DNA of 64,000 bases from Nicotiana tabacum (GCF_000715075.1 NC_134082.1:106060399-106124398), one strand, 5' to 3'. Positions 45,061-57,130 are shown, numbered from the stretch's first letter. The notes: a model not told the origin generated them from the letters alone. Translations and numbers: made by a program.

Positions 45061-47105
45061 AAAATATAATGACTTTTGAGTTAAAAAATGCCGGTGTCAA
45101 ATACCAACACCTAGTTAACCGGATGTTTGAGGAACAAATAGGAAAATCAATGGAGGTTTATATTGATGACATGTTAGTTAAGTCCTTGCAAGCAGAGGAC
45201 CATTTGAGGCATTTGCAGAAAACCTTCGACATACTAAGAAAATACAATATGAAGTTGAACACAGAGAAGTGTGCCTTCGGAGTCGGCTTAGGCAAGTTCC
45301 TCGGTTTCATGATATCTAATCGGGGAATAGAGATCAACCCGGATAAGATAAAGGCCATAGAAGATATCACCGTGGCTAACAACGTAAAGACAGTGCAAAG
45401 ACTGACCAGACGAATAGTTGTCGATTCATTTCTAGGTAGTTGGATAAAAGCCACCGATTTTTCTTGCTACTAAAGAAAAAGAGCGGCTTCGCCTGGACCC
45501 CAGAGTGCCAAAAAGCTTTAGAGGAAATCAAACAATACTTGACAAGCCTTTCTTTGCTGCATGCCCCAAAAGCGAACGAGAAGCGATACCTTTACTTGGC
45601 AGTGTCCAAGATAGCAGTAAGTGGTGTCCTGGTTCAAGAAAAAGAAGGTACGCAATTTCCTATATATTATGTTAGTATAACTCAAGGTTGATACTGAAAC
45701 GAGGTATCCGCACTTAGAAAAATTGGCGCTTGCTTTGCTAAGTGCATCTATGAAACTAAAACCATATTTTAAATGTCATATTATATGTGTTGTGATGTCG
45801 TACCCGTTAAGGAATGTTATTCATAAACCCGAACTCTCAGGCCGGCTAGCAAAGTGGGCCGTAGAGATTAGCGGGTACGATATTGAATACAAACTCCAGA
45901 CATCTATAAAGTCCCAGATATTGGCAAACTTCATGGACGATTTCACACTGGCCATGATCCCCGAGGTCAATAAAGAATTATTACTCACCTAAGGGACTAG
46001 CTCGGGCATTTGGACCCTATTCACGGACGGTGCCTCCAACGCGAAAGGGTCCGGGTTGAGCATCGTACTAAAAAAACCCTACTGGTGACATAATAAGGCA
46101 ATCAATTAAGACTGTGAAATTGACTAATAATGAAGCCGAGTATGAGGCTATGATTGCAGATTTAGAATTGGCTAAAAGCTTGGGGGCTGAGGTTATCGAA
46201 GCCAAGTGTGGTTCCCTCCTCGTTGTTAACCAAGTCAATGGTACGAAGTCAAAGAAGATCGGATGCGGAGGTACTTATATAAACTGCAAGTAGTTACATC
46301 AACTCAAAGAATGGACGCTACATCACATGCCCGAGATCAGAATAGTGAGGCCGATGCACTGGCTAATTTAGGATCGGCAGTAGACTCCGAAGAATTCAAC
46401 TTTGCAACGGTGGTGCAATTGATGAGCTCGGTAATAGAGGCTGGTCATGCTGAAGTAAACTCAACAAGTTTGACTGGGATTGGCGGAATAAATACGTGGA
46501 CTACCTTCAGTAGGGAAACTACCATTGGATCTTACGGAATCAAGGGCCCTTCGAACTAAAGCTGCCAGGTTTTGCTTTGTTGATGTCCAACTGTACAGAA
46601 AGTCATTTTTCAGACCGTTGGCATGATTCTTGGGGCCCGGGGAGACATATTACATGATGAGGGAAGTCCACGAGGGGACTTGCGAAAACCATTTGGGAGC
46701 AGAATCATTGGTCCGGAAGCTGATCAGGGTCGGGTATTATTGGAACGAAATGGAGAAGGATGCAAAAGACTTCGTTCAAAAGTGTGACGAATGTCAGAGG
46801 CATGCCCCGATGATCCATCAGCCTGAGGAGCTACTCCATCCAGTTCTTTCCCCTTGGTCATTCATGAAGTGGGGAATGGATATAGTAGGTTCTTTATCAT
46901 AGGCACCCGATAAGGCTTAGTACATTTTGTTTATGACTGATTACTTTTCCAAATGGGTTGAAGCACAGGCGTTTGAGAAATTTAGAGATAAGGAGGTTAT
47001 CAATTTCATATAGGATCACATAATCTGCCGGTTCGGGATATAGATCGAAATTAGATGTGACAACGGGAGACAATTCATCGGCAACACCTAAAAGAAAATT
47101 GAATA
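45061..47105 (+). pseudogene. inverted RT-RNase H-integrase block in element D
   Basis: On the + strand, opposite to the element, are: RT palm (FELKNAGVKYQHLVNRMFEE, VYIDDMLVKS, 45069-45300), thumb/RNase H (45440-45992), archaeal-type RNase H (FTDGASNAKGSGLSIVL, 46019-46260) and the first two-thirds of integrase (46630-47090: RVGYYWNEMEKDAKDFVQKC, WGMDIVGSLS, DNGRQFIGN). YIDD and FTDG residues are intact, but there are several stops and frameshifts. The block stops abruptly near 47100, where - strand integrase C-terminal sequence begins. Confidence 0.8.
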
Positions 47106-47345
47106 TTCATATCTTAGCAGTAGTACCTCTCTAAGTGTGTCACATTCCAATTGTTTTGCATTTGTCTACCACTTTTGGACTCAAGCTAGTATGATCCTTT
47201 TTCGGTTATACCTGTGACTCTGTATGGTCCTTCCTAATTCGGGCCTAATTTCCCGTCATTCGAGTTCTTGGTATGCAGTGTGACTTTTCTCAAGACCAAG
47301 TCCCCGACTTGGAAGTATCAAAGGTTTGGGTCCTCCGAGTTCAAA
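47106..47345 (-). pseudogene. integrase C-terminus of element D on the element's own strand
   Basis: Read on the - strand it gives SNDGKLGPN-stop-EGPYRVTG, TEKGSY and QNNWNVTHLERYYC-stop. This is the chromo-like C-terminal end of a Ty3 integrase. It directly follows RT N-terminal sequence, so about 800 codons of pol are missing between the two on this strand. Confidence 0.7.
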
Positions 47346-47760
47346 CTTATTTGGTTGTACCCGGAATAGGCGTCGAGAAAGCTCAGCATATTGTGCCCTG
47401 CCGTTGCATCGATCATTCAGTTGATGTTATGTAAAGGAAATGATCCTTTGGGCATGATTAATTCAAATCCTTATAATCTACACATATTCTAAATTTATTT
47501 CCCTTTTTAGGTATGACCACTACGGTAGCTAACCAATCCGGGTATTTGACTTCCCGAATGGAACCTATTTTTAAAAGTTTAGATACCTCGTCTTTGATGA
47601 ATGTGTGTTTGACCTCGAACTGTGGCCTCCTCTTTTGTTTAACCGGATTGAAGCTCGAATCCAAACTCAATTTGTGAGTTGTTATTTCCGGTGGAATTCC
47701 TATCACATCCAAGTGGGACCAAGCAAAATAATACACATTAGCTTTAAGAAAATTAATAAG
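47346..47760 (-). pseudogene. RT N-terminal part of element D
   Basis: The - strand frame 47736-47458 reads HLDVIGIPPEITTHKLSLDS, LLKIGSIREVKYPDWLATVV and KFRICVDYKDLN. It continues out of frame to about 47350 with MIDATAGHNMLSFLDAYSGY. The rest of RT is absent on this strand. Confidence 0.85.
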
Positions 47761-48840
47761 TTTTTTTCGTGAGCTCGGGGGTTAGCCCCGTGCCCAAATA
47801 TACCTTTCTATTCGGCAGATGCACAAATAATATAACTTGTTCCAGTTCCTCGATTGTTGATTTGGTTGTATAGGTGTCATTAGGTGCCACGAAGGATCTT
47901 GGGACCCCAAAGTCGTCTTTCTCATCTATTGGATGTTCCCCCCATTTTTCCGGCTCAGTCGGGGTTGAGACCTATAATTGCTATTTGGTGTCTTTCTCTT
48001 CGATTGGTCCCTTATCCTTTGATGTCATGATCGCAGGTACTAGGATCAATTCCTCAACAACGAATATCTCTTTTGCGGACAGTTGTTCCTCGTGAACCAT
48101 TGATTCTATCTGGGGTTTGAAATTTCAATCCTTGGTGCAAGGTCGATGGTATTGCCCTCATTCTATGAACCTATGGTCTTCCAAACAAGGCATTGTACCT
48201 CATGTCTCCCTCAATCACATAGAACTTTACTTGTTGAGTGGTTCCGGTCATGTTCACCGGTAGGGTGATTTCTCCCTTTGTTGTCTCGCATGCCATATTT
48301 AATCTGTTAAGCACCCGGACTGCTGGCACTATCTGGTCCAATAGCCCTAGTTGCTCCACGACTCTCCATCAGATGATGTTGGCCGAGCTACCTGGATCGA
48401 TTAACACATGCTTAACTCGAGATTTATTAATAAGTACATATATTACTAGTGCATCATTGTGAGGTTGAATAATGCCCTCAGCATCCTCGTCACTAAATGA
48501 GATGGATCCTTCCAGAATATATTCTCGAGTTCATTTTTCTCTTATGATGGAAACTTTGGTGTGTTTCATCATCGGCCCTTGGGTAACGTCTACTCCTCGG
48601 ATAATCATATTAATCACATGTTGGGGTTCTTCCTGCTCGACCTGCTTGCTAGTGTCCCTCATCCTGAAATGGTTTTTGGCCCACTCACTTAGGAATTCCG
48701 GAAGATGCCCATTATTGATCAAATGAGCCACTTATTCTCTTAACTATCAACAATCCTCGATTCTATGCATGTGAGTACTATGATACTTGCATATCAAATT
48801 GTGATCCATTTGTGCCGGTTCAGATTAAAGTGGCCTCGGT
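47761..48840 (-). pseudogene. protease and linker of element D
   Basis: At about 48385-48415 (-) the active-site loop reads LIDPGSSANII, with Pro where Ser/Thr is usual (D-P-G). Then VEQLGLLDQIVPAVRVLNRL and FYVIEGDMRYNALFGRP (48359-48171) follow as the flap and the second signature. Frames change upstream (48731-48531 holds AHLINNGHLPEFLSEWAKNH). A stop sits between the active site and the next segment. Confidence 0.78.
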
Positions 48841-50340
48841 TATTTGGTATACTTGATGCGACTGATGGATGACACTATGCTTGATGCATCTATGTTGAAG
48901 TTATACTCCGACAGCCTAGGGGAATCCCTAACTTCGGATGATCTGTCGAGCCCATTTCTATTCACCAACCCTCGGTTGCTCGGACCTTGATCATTTCTTC
49001 TGTCATTCTTGGTCGAATTGTGACTGCGTCCATTTTTCTTTCTATCTAAGTTGTAAGGCTTGTATTGGTCCCGGGGTGGCCTCGACTCCCGATCTACTAC
49101 TCTTTTAGACTTATCATTCGCTTTACCAGGATAAACCGACCCCGAGGGAGCCCCCAATTGGCCGTCCTTGACTCTGATCTTTGATGATATCTGTTGTGGA
49201 CATCGGCCCAGGTAACCGCTGGATATTCTACCAAATTTTTCTTTAGTTGTTAAGACACAACTGAACTTCGGGGTTGAGCCCCTAAGTAAATGCCTAAGCA
49301 GCCCAATCGCCTGCAATCGGTGGTAAGCACATTCGTTCCATTTGGAACCTTGACTCCCAGAGCATTTCGTTGTCCCTCTGTTTGACTTTGAACAGGTCTG
49401 ATTTCCTCATCTCAACTTTAATGGCTCCAGCGTGAGCTATAACAAAGGCATGCACAAGCATAACAAATGGATCAATAGAGTTTTGAGGTAAATTATGATA
49501 CCATATCATCGCTCCCTTGGACAGGGTTTCCCCGAATTTCTTCAGCAATACCGACTCGATCTCGTCATCCTCTAGGTCGTTGCCTTTTATAGCGCATGTG
49601 TAAGAGGTCACATGCTCGTTTGGATTTGTGGTCCCATTGTATTTGGAAATATCGGGCATTCGGAACCTTTTCGGAATCGGCTTTGGTGCCGCGGGGGATG
49701 TTTCTGAATGAACTTTCAGGAATCTAGTCCCTTCACTATCGGAGATGCCCCCGAGATCTGATCGACCCTTGAGTTATAAGTTTTCACTTTCTTATCGTTT
49801 GCCTCGATCTTCTTTTTGCTGGATTCTACCTGTTTTGTTAGTGCATCGAGCATTTTCATCACCACGAAAGTTTCCCCGGATTCGGACCCATTGGGCTCGA
49901 TGACAACCCATTTTTCCCTCCGAGTATCTTCTTCCAATTAGGTTCAATCACGTTGTGTGCATGATTTTGATTCTGCAGTTGTGCTATGGCAACTTGTTGG
50001 GCTTGCAACATCTCAAAAGTCAAACGTAAGCTAACTCCATTGCCTCCCCCTTCGGGTGTTTCACGAACTGATGACCGAGGTGCCCATTGAATGTTGTTAT
50101 TGGGTTCTAGTTGGTAGGTTAGTATTGACAGCAACTTGTGAATTGGCATCGACTGGATCAACGATTGGTACGCTATTAGGGTCGACAGGGGGTACATTGT
50201 TGCTCGGCATCCCGTTGTTATTTTCACCGTGATGGCTTGATTTGGTATCAAGACTTATGTGAGAAGATTGAGAGTCTGATGTATTGAATAGTCCTGAAAT
50301 CAAACTTCAAAAAACAAGTGTATAATAGTCATGTTATCGA
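48840..50340 (-). pseudogene. gag of element D
   Basis: The N-terminal part is at 50303-49716 (two frames). The gag core at 49659-49294 reads MPDISKYNGTTNPNEHVTSY, GAMIWYHNLPQNSIDPF and VKQRDNEMLWESRFQMERMC. A basic, Arg/Asn-rich end lies at 49316-48840. Frameshifts separate the parts. The core is well kept compared with element A. Confidence 0.82.
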
Positions 50341-50371
50341 GATTCGTTTTAAATCACCGTTATTATCCTTA

Positions 50372-50392
50372 GCCGTGGGGTAGGCACCAAAC
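50372..50392 (-). other. primer binding site region of element D
   Basis: On the - strand GTTTGGTGCCTACCCCACGG follows the LTR end GGTAAACA. A TTGG(C/T)GCC-type sequence at this place is usual for this Ty3 group. The tRNA was not identified. Confidence 0.6.
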
Positions 50393-51027
50393 TGTTTACC
50401 TCTTAAATTAGATAACAATTAAATTTGTATGCGGTTTAAAGGATATATGGTTGAATTAACACAAATGAACAAAGGATAGTAAATAGTTGAATTGAAATAA
50501 GATGGAATGATCAAACCAAAGTGACACAGTAATTAAGCCTTGCGTTTAACTTAAATGCCAACGATCGGTCTCGATAGAGCCCTCGAGATAGAGCTGGGAT
50601 ACGAATAAACGAATAAATAACTCAAGAACACTTAAACGATTGTTGAGAGCTAAAATAAATTCTATTGCCTTGTTATGCGTGAACAAGTGAGTCCGAAAAA
50701 TAAAGGAGTCCTTCTCTTTATATAGTAGAGGAGATTTAACCCTAGTATAAGTCTAAATGACGTAAGCAATATCCGGTTGATGGTGGATATTTTGGCTTCT
50801 CATTTGTCTCCTTCAACCGCCTTTTCTTTACCCTCGATTCTTCATCTCACTCGAGCTTGATTCCCTCCGGATTCGGCCGTGCTCGAGACCCATTATATTA
50901 TCCGTCCGTTCTTGGTTCCGATCTGTGGGTATCTTCGGGCTCACCCGAGCCAGTAACAAGTAACGTCGTTCCTTGTTTCACAACGAAGAATCGAAGATAA
51001 CCCTATCCTCGATTTTACCTTTATACA
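50393..51027 (-). repeat. 5' LTR of element D
   Basis: It starts TGTATAAAGG at 51027 (-) and ends GGTAAACA at 50393. It is 635 bp, about 70 bp shorter than the 3' LTR through internal gaps. A TATATAAAGAG-like box on the - strand lies near 50720. Confidence 0.88.
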
Positions 51028-51032
51028 ATATA

Positions 51033-51780
51033 TACTCCATCGTAAATTAATGTACAGTAACATGTAACATAATCTCGATCTTGTGAGTAGTATTTTAACC
51101 AATCAATCGACAATCAATTGTCTCAGTTCCACACTAGTTTAGATGTAATTAGTATTTTAAATTTTTTCATGTTAAGATACATCAATAAGATTATAAGTAT
51201 TTACTTACTTTAAATTACAGCTTTTGAAGACTTTGTACTATTTGCATTTGCGTATATTTGCTGATTTCTATGTTCTTGATTCGTGTATAAGTTAAAACTA
51301 GTGTATACGTTGTAGGTATCTTTTAAATGAATTTTCGAAATGCGCTACAATTTTGCTATTTCTTGATTCTGGGAGAATAGCCTTTAGGCAGAGGGATCTG
51401 CACAAATATCATTTGAGACCACTATCTAACTCTTGTTTCCGTTTAAATAAATTTTGCAAAAGTAGGACGGGCATAACTTTGAAGAACAATTTAAATTCTA
51501 GTACTTATGCCGCTTAGCCTTGTATATACACAACTTTTAATATTGGGGACCAAGTGTTAAATGCAGCCCTCAAAAGGGACACCGGGCGCAAATTCTTGCT
51601 AGGCAGTAACTGTGTTGGTTTGCTCTCTGATTTCATGTCCTCTGTAACTACAAGTCCACAACAAATTAATAAGAAAAAGGAAAGGAAGGGGAAATAGATA
51701 TGGGAGATCAAAGGGGACGGACCTTCTAGTTAGCACATTGCCACCATGGAAGTGGGCTAAGTTCAATTTACTGGATATTA
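51033..51780. other. no gene recognised
   Basis: AT-rich sequence. A 65-codon antisense frame (51514-51711) starts with a hydrophobic stretch and contains SESKPTQLLPSKNL but shows no known family. Confidence 0.35.
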
Positions 51781-51784
51781 TTGG

Positions 51785-51905
51785 AAAAAATCAGCCAGAT
51801 TTACAACTGGTAATTGAAAACTAGTAACAATTTCAAAGGTAATTAAGATTTAGTCACTTTTCTCGTAAAGATAAAATCTGAACAAATACACTCTTTAAAA
51901 TTACC
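51785..51905. mobile_element. diverged end of the LTR-A inverted-repeat element family
   Basis: AGCCAGATTTACAACTGGTA, then AGTCACTTTTCTCGTAAAGA, parallels 9450-9550. Only about 120 bp is recognisable and the CTCCAGTATA core is absent. Confidence 0.5.
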
Positions 51906-52019
51906 AATTATGTACATTTTTAGGATTTAAGGATAATTAATCAATTCCTACAATCACTCCCACTCCCCACGTTTCTCTCTCCACATCTCACCCCCTCCCC
52001 CGCGTATCTTGCACAAGAG

Positions 52020-52320
52020 AGCAGCAATTCCACCATTGATAGCCATTAAAAAGCTTTGAAGCTTTGAATTCGAATTTGAGTTTTCAAAAAATATTACTTG
52101 TTTGAATTGGGTGTTGTTGCAAACAATTGGGAATTCTCTCTACGTCTCTCTCTATCTCTCAATCCCTAATTTCAGTAATGTAAAGCAAAAGAAAAGGGAG
52201 CAACAATTCAACATTGACAGCCACTAAAAAGCTTTGAAGCTTTGAATTCGAATTTGAATTTTCAAAAATTATTATTTATTTGGATTGGGTGTTGTTGCAA
52301 ACAATTGGGAATATGCTTTG
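52020..52320. repeat. direct duplication of a 115-bp segment
   Basis: GCTTTGAAGCTTTGAATTCG and the following TTTGAATTGGGTGTTGTTGC-like part occur at about 52020-52135 and 52200-52315, about 180 bp apart. They differ at few sites. The flanks (ACTCCCACTCCCC and CTCTCTCT runs) are low complexity. Confidence 0.75.
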
Positions 52321-52396
52321 AAGTTTATATCTCAATTTTGAGGGTGTTTTGGTGAAGATTAGACCTGATTTTGGCTGAATTTCAAATTGAAACTCG

Positions 52397-52425
52397 AAGA
52401 AGAAGAAGAAGAAGAAGAAGAAGAC
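52397..52425. repeat. (GAA)n microsatellite
   Basis: About nine GAA triplets in a row. Confidence 0.9.
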
Positions 52426-52429
52426 ATGG

Positions 52430-53395
52430 CATGCATTATACTGCAGAAATTATAGTAAAGTTATAGTAAAATTGTAGAAAAATTGTATTATATTATTTAT
52501 ATTTTTTTTATTTAAATATTGTATGAAAGTTGAACAATACTATATAAAAATTATATTTAAGTTGTATGATCTTGTAGTTGTATATAACTGGGTAGAAATA
52601 ATGTATGAAAGTTGTAGATACATTATAGATAATTTGTAGATAAGTTGTATAATATATAATTAGTTGTATGAAATTTGTTTTTACTATGGATAATGCATCT
52701 GATGAATTCGAAGATGGTAAGTTTGTGATAAAGCTTCACTCTATTGTGAAACAAGTCCGATCTTTTACCTGATTTAATCAAGACATTAAAAACACTAAGG
52801 TTAAAAACATTAAAAGCTGAAATTACAGCACTTGTTGGACATGTGAGAAATATTTTGTTCATAGCTGGAGATCGTAATTATAATCAAGAAGATGATTTGA
52901 GTAAAAGTGATGATCGTGATCAATAGCAGCAATAACCTCAATATTGTATAAGTTCAATACAAGAAGCACTTAAAGCAATGATGGAGAAATCAAGTGGTGA
53001 TGATTCTGCTTCTGGAAGTGTTAAGAGACAAAGAACTAATAACATCAATATCCTTAGTTAATTAGTAAGGATTGACTACTTTACAGTCCCATGATATCAT
53101 AGAGGGACGCAATTATAATTTTATCATATACCAACTCTGTGAAGATTTGGAGTGTGGGTGGGAGATCAAGAGAGAAAAAGGGAAAGAAGAGAGAAAAAAG
53201 GAAAAGGGTATAACTACATCCCTTGATTAAAGGCACAAATAATGGATAGAGAGTCTTTTAAGGTGGATTGTATATATTTTATAAACAAAACTTGTTTATG
53301 CCGGGTAATTAACTAAATATGAACATTAAAGATAATAAAGTTTCAAATAGCGTATAAGAATAAAAAAATCTCAATAATCAAACTCAAAAGGACCC
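52430..53395 (+). other. AT-rich region with a possible decayed coding fragment
   Basis: From about 52770 to 53060 a + strand frame reads through LKTLRLKTLKAEITALVGHV and, after a stop, SSIQEALKAMMEKSSGDDSA and VKRQRTNNINIL. The frame is broken by TAG codons and no family is recognised. The rest is AT-rich with GTTGTATGAAAGTTGTA-like repeats at 52440-52670. Confidence 0.3.
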
Positions 53396-53398
53396 CGT

Positions 53399-53651
53399 TT
53401 AAAGGCCTATAGGCTTTATTATAAAAACCCAATAGGAAAGCAAAAGGACCACAGTACTTGCGGACGAGAGGATATTACTGCATTTAGAGACATAAGCCCA
53501 AAAGGTATACATTCCCAATGCTAGGAAGGTCATGAAGCCAGTTTCAAAGTCATAATTTCTATTTCCACCGGTGATGTACCAAATAACGCATAGAAAAGAT
53601 GAGTATGTAGAAGGAGAAGGAAGAAATTCCAACGTGGCAGTGGCAGGCAGG
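53399..53651 (-). pseudogene. orphan hydrophobic ORF end, possibly a host gene cut by copia E
   Basis: The frame ends at 53399 and, before the copia border near 53651, encodes about 83 residues: TATLEFLPSPSTYSSFLCVI, then GGNRNYDFETGFMTFLALGM, then SASTVVLLLSYWVFIIKP. Three hydrophobic segments suggest a membrane protein C-terminus. The frame runs into the LTR of element E (its nominal start MYKEM is LTR sequence), so the true N-terminus is missing. I do not recognise the family. It may be a real last exon whose upstream exons were separated or lost. Confidence 0.4.
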
Positions 53652-54056
53652 ATTTGCATCTCTTTATACAAGTAATTTAGCTAAAGGAAAATGTAAAAAT
53701 AAAATAATGATGTACACTTGTTCAATTCCTATTCCCTAATACTATATAACAGAAAAACTAATATTATTCCCTCTCATGTGCATCTCACATGTAAAATAAC
53801 CTCTTCTGTACAACTAGATTTGCCATATCAATGGCTCATATTGAATAGCTTCAAAGGCTGAGATGCTCCCACGTGTGTAATCAGCTGAGCAAAATATAAG
53901 AGAGATAAACAAGACATTTATCTAGAAAACTCCGAAGGATCTTTGCTTTGTCTGAAACCTCTCTTCTTCTTCATTTCTATACAAGATGAAATCCCCTTCT
54001 TCTTTTTTGTTTCTGCTTCATATTCTTTCAAATTAGTATGGGGTTTCATCTTAACA
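53652..54056 (-). repeat. 3' LTR of element E (truncated end)
   Basis: It starts TGTTAAGATG at 54056 (-) and is collinear with the 5' LTR to about 53652 (ATTTGCAT). The last about 52 bp of the 5' LTR (through CCCTACA) have no counterpart. Confidence 0.82.
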
Positions 54057-54106
54057 TCCCCCCTCGAGTTGGAGGGTGAAGAGAAAACCTCCAACTTGGG
54101 CAAAAT

Positions 54107-55500
54107 CTAATTGTGAGAAAACCCTGTTAGAGGTTTGGTGAAGAGATCAGCGACCTGAAGCTTCGAGGGAATGAAAGAGAGAGTGATTAAACCTGAGAGA
54201 TATTGTTGGCAGACGAAGCGGCAATCCAGTTCCACATGCTTCGTTCTTTCGTGGAAAACGGGATTGCAAGCAATGTATATGGTCGCTTGACTGTCTGAGT
54301 GAACTGTGACCGGAAAAGTATGAGGAGCAGAGAGATCAGCGAGGAGACGAACTAGCCAAGTTATCTCTGTAGTAACATGCCTCATGGAGCGATACTCTGC
54401 CTCGGGGAGGATAACAAAATCGATACATATTTCTTCGATTTTCATGAAATGGGAGCTCCACCTAGAGTGATAAAGAAACAACTAACAGAGCGGCGAGAAT
54501 TCTTGCAAGCAGCCCAGTCGGCATCGCAGAAAACAATGAAATTAAGGGAGGGATTTGTAGAAAAAAGAATATCTTGTGCTGGATCGGAATGCAAATACCG
54601 CAAAACACGCATCCCAGCAGAAAAATGTGACATTGAGGGCTTTTGCATATACTGGCTTAGAGTGAGCACAGCAAAACAGATGTCTGGGCGGGAGTTAGTG
54701 AGGTAATTAAGCTTACCAACAAGGCAACGATAGAGTGTAGGGTTAGCCAATGGGGGTGTCAAATCAAGGTGCAATTTAGAAGAAGGATCAAGTGGTGAAG
54801 ATACAACAGCTCCTAAGTAACCAAAATTCGTCTAACAATTCTAAGGTAAACTTCCGCTGATTGATAATGAAACCTTGCGGTTCTCTAATATTTCCATCCC
54901 CAGAAAATAATAAATGTCCCCCAAGTTCTTGACTTTAAACTCTAAATTGAGAAAGTGAGTAATGTGGTATATTTCTGCAAAGTCATTCCATGTAAGCAGT
55001 ATATCATCGACGTAAACTGCTAGAATAGAAATGAGACCTTCATTTTGTCTGAAGAACAAAGAGTAGTCATTTAAAGAAGTTGAATAACCCTTGAAACTAA
55101 GAGCACCGGCTAGTCTAGCATACTACTGTCTAGAAGCCTGCTTCAATCTGTAGAGAGATTTCTTCAAAAGACAAAATTGATTAGGCTTAGGAGGAGATAG
55201 ACCAGCATGAAACTTCATGTAGACTTCCTCTTGTAAATTCCCATGCAATGAGATATCAAGTTGAGACACATTCCAACCCTTCTTCACTGCCACAGTCAAG
55301 AGACATCTGATCATGGCCATTTTAACCACAGGTGAGAATGTCTCAGAATAATCAATGCCTTCTCTTTGAATATCTCCCCTTACCACCAATCGTGCCTTTA
55401 ATCTTTCAATAGAACCATCTGATTTGTGCTTCACCTTGTAGACCCACTTACAAGGTAAAACTTTCTTACCTTGTGGCAAGTCTACAACATCCTAAGTGTT
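54107..55500 (-). pseudogene. RT and RNase H of element E
   Basis: [42 protein letters not shown], and the box AVYVDDILL (55059-54841) with intact YVDD. The third segment 54774-54442 has YRCLVGKLNYLTNSRPDICF. RNase H at 54481-54107 has ILPEAEYRSMRHVTTEITWL, VHSDSQATIYIACNP and TKHVELDCRFV, ending TKPLTGFSHN. Three frame breaks are present. Confidence 0.88.
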
Positions 55501-55737
55501 GTTAAGATCAAGAGCTGCTAGCTCTGCCTCCATAACTTTTCTCCAACCTGCATCCTGAGAAGCTTGGGCATAATTGTGAGGTTCTAAAATGGAACATATT
55601 GATCTTAAAATATTCTGATTGTTGAGTGACAAAGCTCCAAAAAATAGGGTAGTGGGATGAGAGGCATGGTTGAAACAAGAGAAAGTAATGTCAGAAAGAA
55701 AAATGTCATTGCATACATAGTCATTTAAATATCTAGG

Positions 55738-57000
55738 CTACTGAGAAATCCTTTCAGATTTTCTGATAGGTGGTGGACGTATAGGGATAATGATACTAGT
55801 ATTAGGAGTAGGTAAGGGAGAAGAAAGATTAGATGTTGGGTTTGAAGGTGTTTTAGGACTAGGATCATTAGGTGAAAAAGGAGCAGGAGAATTATGAGTG
55901 GGAGATGGAGAAGAGAAATAAAGTGACCTAGGAAAAGGAAGTGTGATGGGACTTGTGTTTGGAAGAGCAGTGTTGTTAGGACTAGGGAAGGGTGAAGGAG
56001 ATGATGAAGGAGAGGAAGGAGATGAGAATATAGAATCAGGTATTGTGGTGTCTGGGATAGGTGGAGTTGGAGGAAACACCTGATAAGTTTGTGATGTGGG
56101 TGTGGTGACAAAAGGAAAATGATTCTCATAGAACTTCACATCTCTAGACACAAAGACAGGCTTTATCTTCAAATCTAAAAGCTTGTACCCTTTTTGATGT
56201 AGTGAATATCCCAGGAAGGCACATGCTTGTGCTCTAGGATCAAATTTGCTTCTGTTGTAAGCTAAAGTAAAAGCATAGCACAAACATCCAAAAACTTTTA
56301 GATTATAATACACGAGTGGTCTACCAAACAGGATGTGATAGGGAGTCTTTCCCTTAAGTACTCTGGAAGAGAACCTATTAATCAAGTAGGTTGTAGTTAA
56401 AATGCACTCAACCCAGTATTGTATGGAGACTTTGGATTGAAAGAACAAACCTCTTGCAACCTCTAGTAAGTGCCTATGCTTCCTCTCAACTATATCATTT
56501 TGTTGGGGTGTTCCCACACAAGAAGTTTCATGTAAAATCTCTTGTGAAAGCAGAAAATCAGATTGTTGTGATCTTCTTCCCAATTCTAAAGCATTATCAG
56601 ATCTCACCTTTTTTACCTTAATGTTAAACTGCCTTTCTGTCATGGCAAAGAATGATTTTAGAACTGTGAATGCATTTGCTTTTGAACTTAGCAGAAAGGT
56701 CCATGTTCCTCTACTAAAATCATCTACAACAGTTAGAAAATATTTATAACCATTATAGGTGTTAGACTTGAAAGATCCCCAAGTATCAATGTGCATAAGA
56801 TCAAATATTTCATTTGTCTTGATTTGGCTTATGGGAAAAAGAAGTCTAGTCTGTTTAGCTTGATGACAAACTTCACACACATAATCAAATGAACAAGGGA
56901 AAGAAATGAAACTGTGAGTTTTCATTACTTCAAAAAGTAAATGTCCCAATCTAGCATGCCATTAGATTACATCAGAAATTGCACTCATAGGCATAGGTCC
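55738..57000 (-). pseudogene. integrase of element E
   Basis: This is a 403-codon open frame. It begins within the zinc-binding region (YVCEVCHQAKQTRL). Core: FDLMHIDTWGSFKSNTYNGY, VRSDNALE and GTPQQNDIVERKHRHLLEVA, which gives the D, D and E. A GKTPYHILFGRP-type copia motif follows, then a Ser/Pro-rich linker ending KSERISQ. It is separated by a stop from the protease upstream and by a 250-bp gap from RT. Confidence 0.9.
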
Positions 57001-57130
57001 TTGACTAGAAACAGTACTGAAAATTGAACCGGAATGATTTCCTTTTGGAATTGAAAATACATTTTTACTAAAAGAATTAGATTCTGCAGTAATGGAAACA
57101 GGATTCAGCGGGTACAAGCCTCCTCTTATT

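Larger units (their letters stand above)
36732..51027 (-). mobile_element. Element D: Tat-lineage Ty3/gypsy retrotransposon, rearranged
   Basis: It is 14,296 bp on the - strand: 5' LTR 50393-51027, a primer site, gag, protease and RT start down to about 47350, then a rearranged pol, a spacer, an extra ORF in antisense (+ strand), and 3' LTR 36732-37434. Flanks are GTATA (36727-36731) and ATATA (51028-51032), 4 of 5 matching. Antisense extra ORFs between pol and the 3' LTR are known in part of the Tat lineage. Two later insertions (a solo LTR and a hAT-like element) lie in the antisense ORF. Confidence 0.85.

Noticed and set aside
54377..54706. 109-codon + strand frame
   Set aside because: It is the shadow of copia RT/RNase H on the - strand, which has clear motifs.
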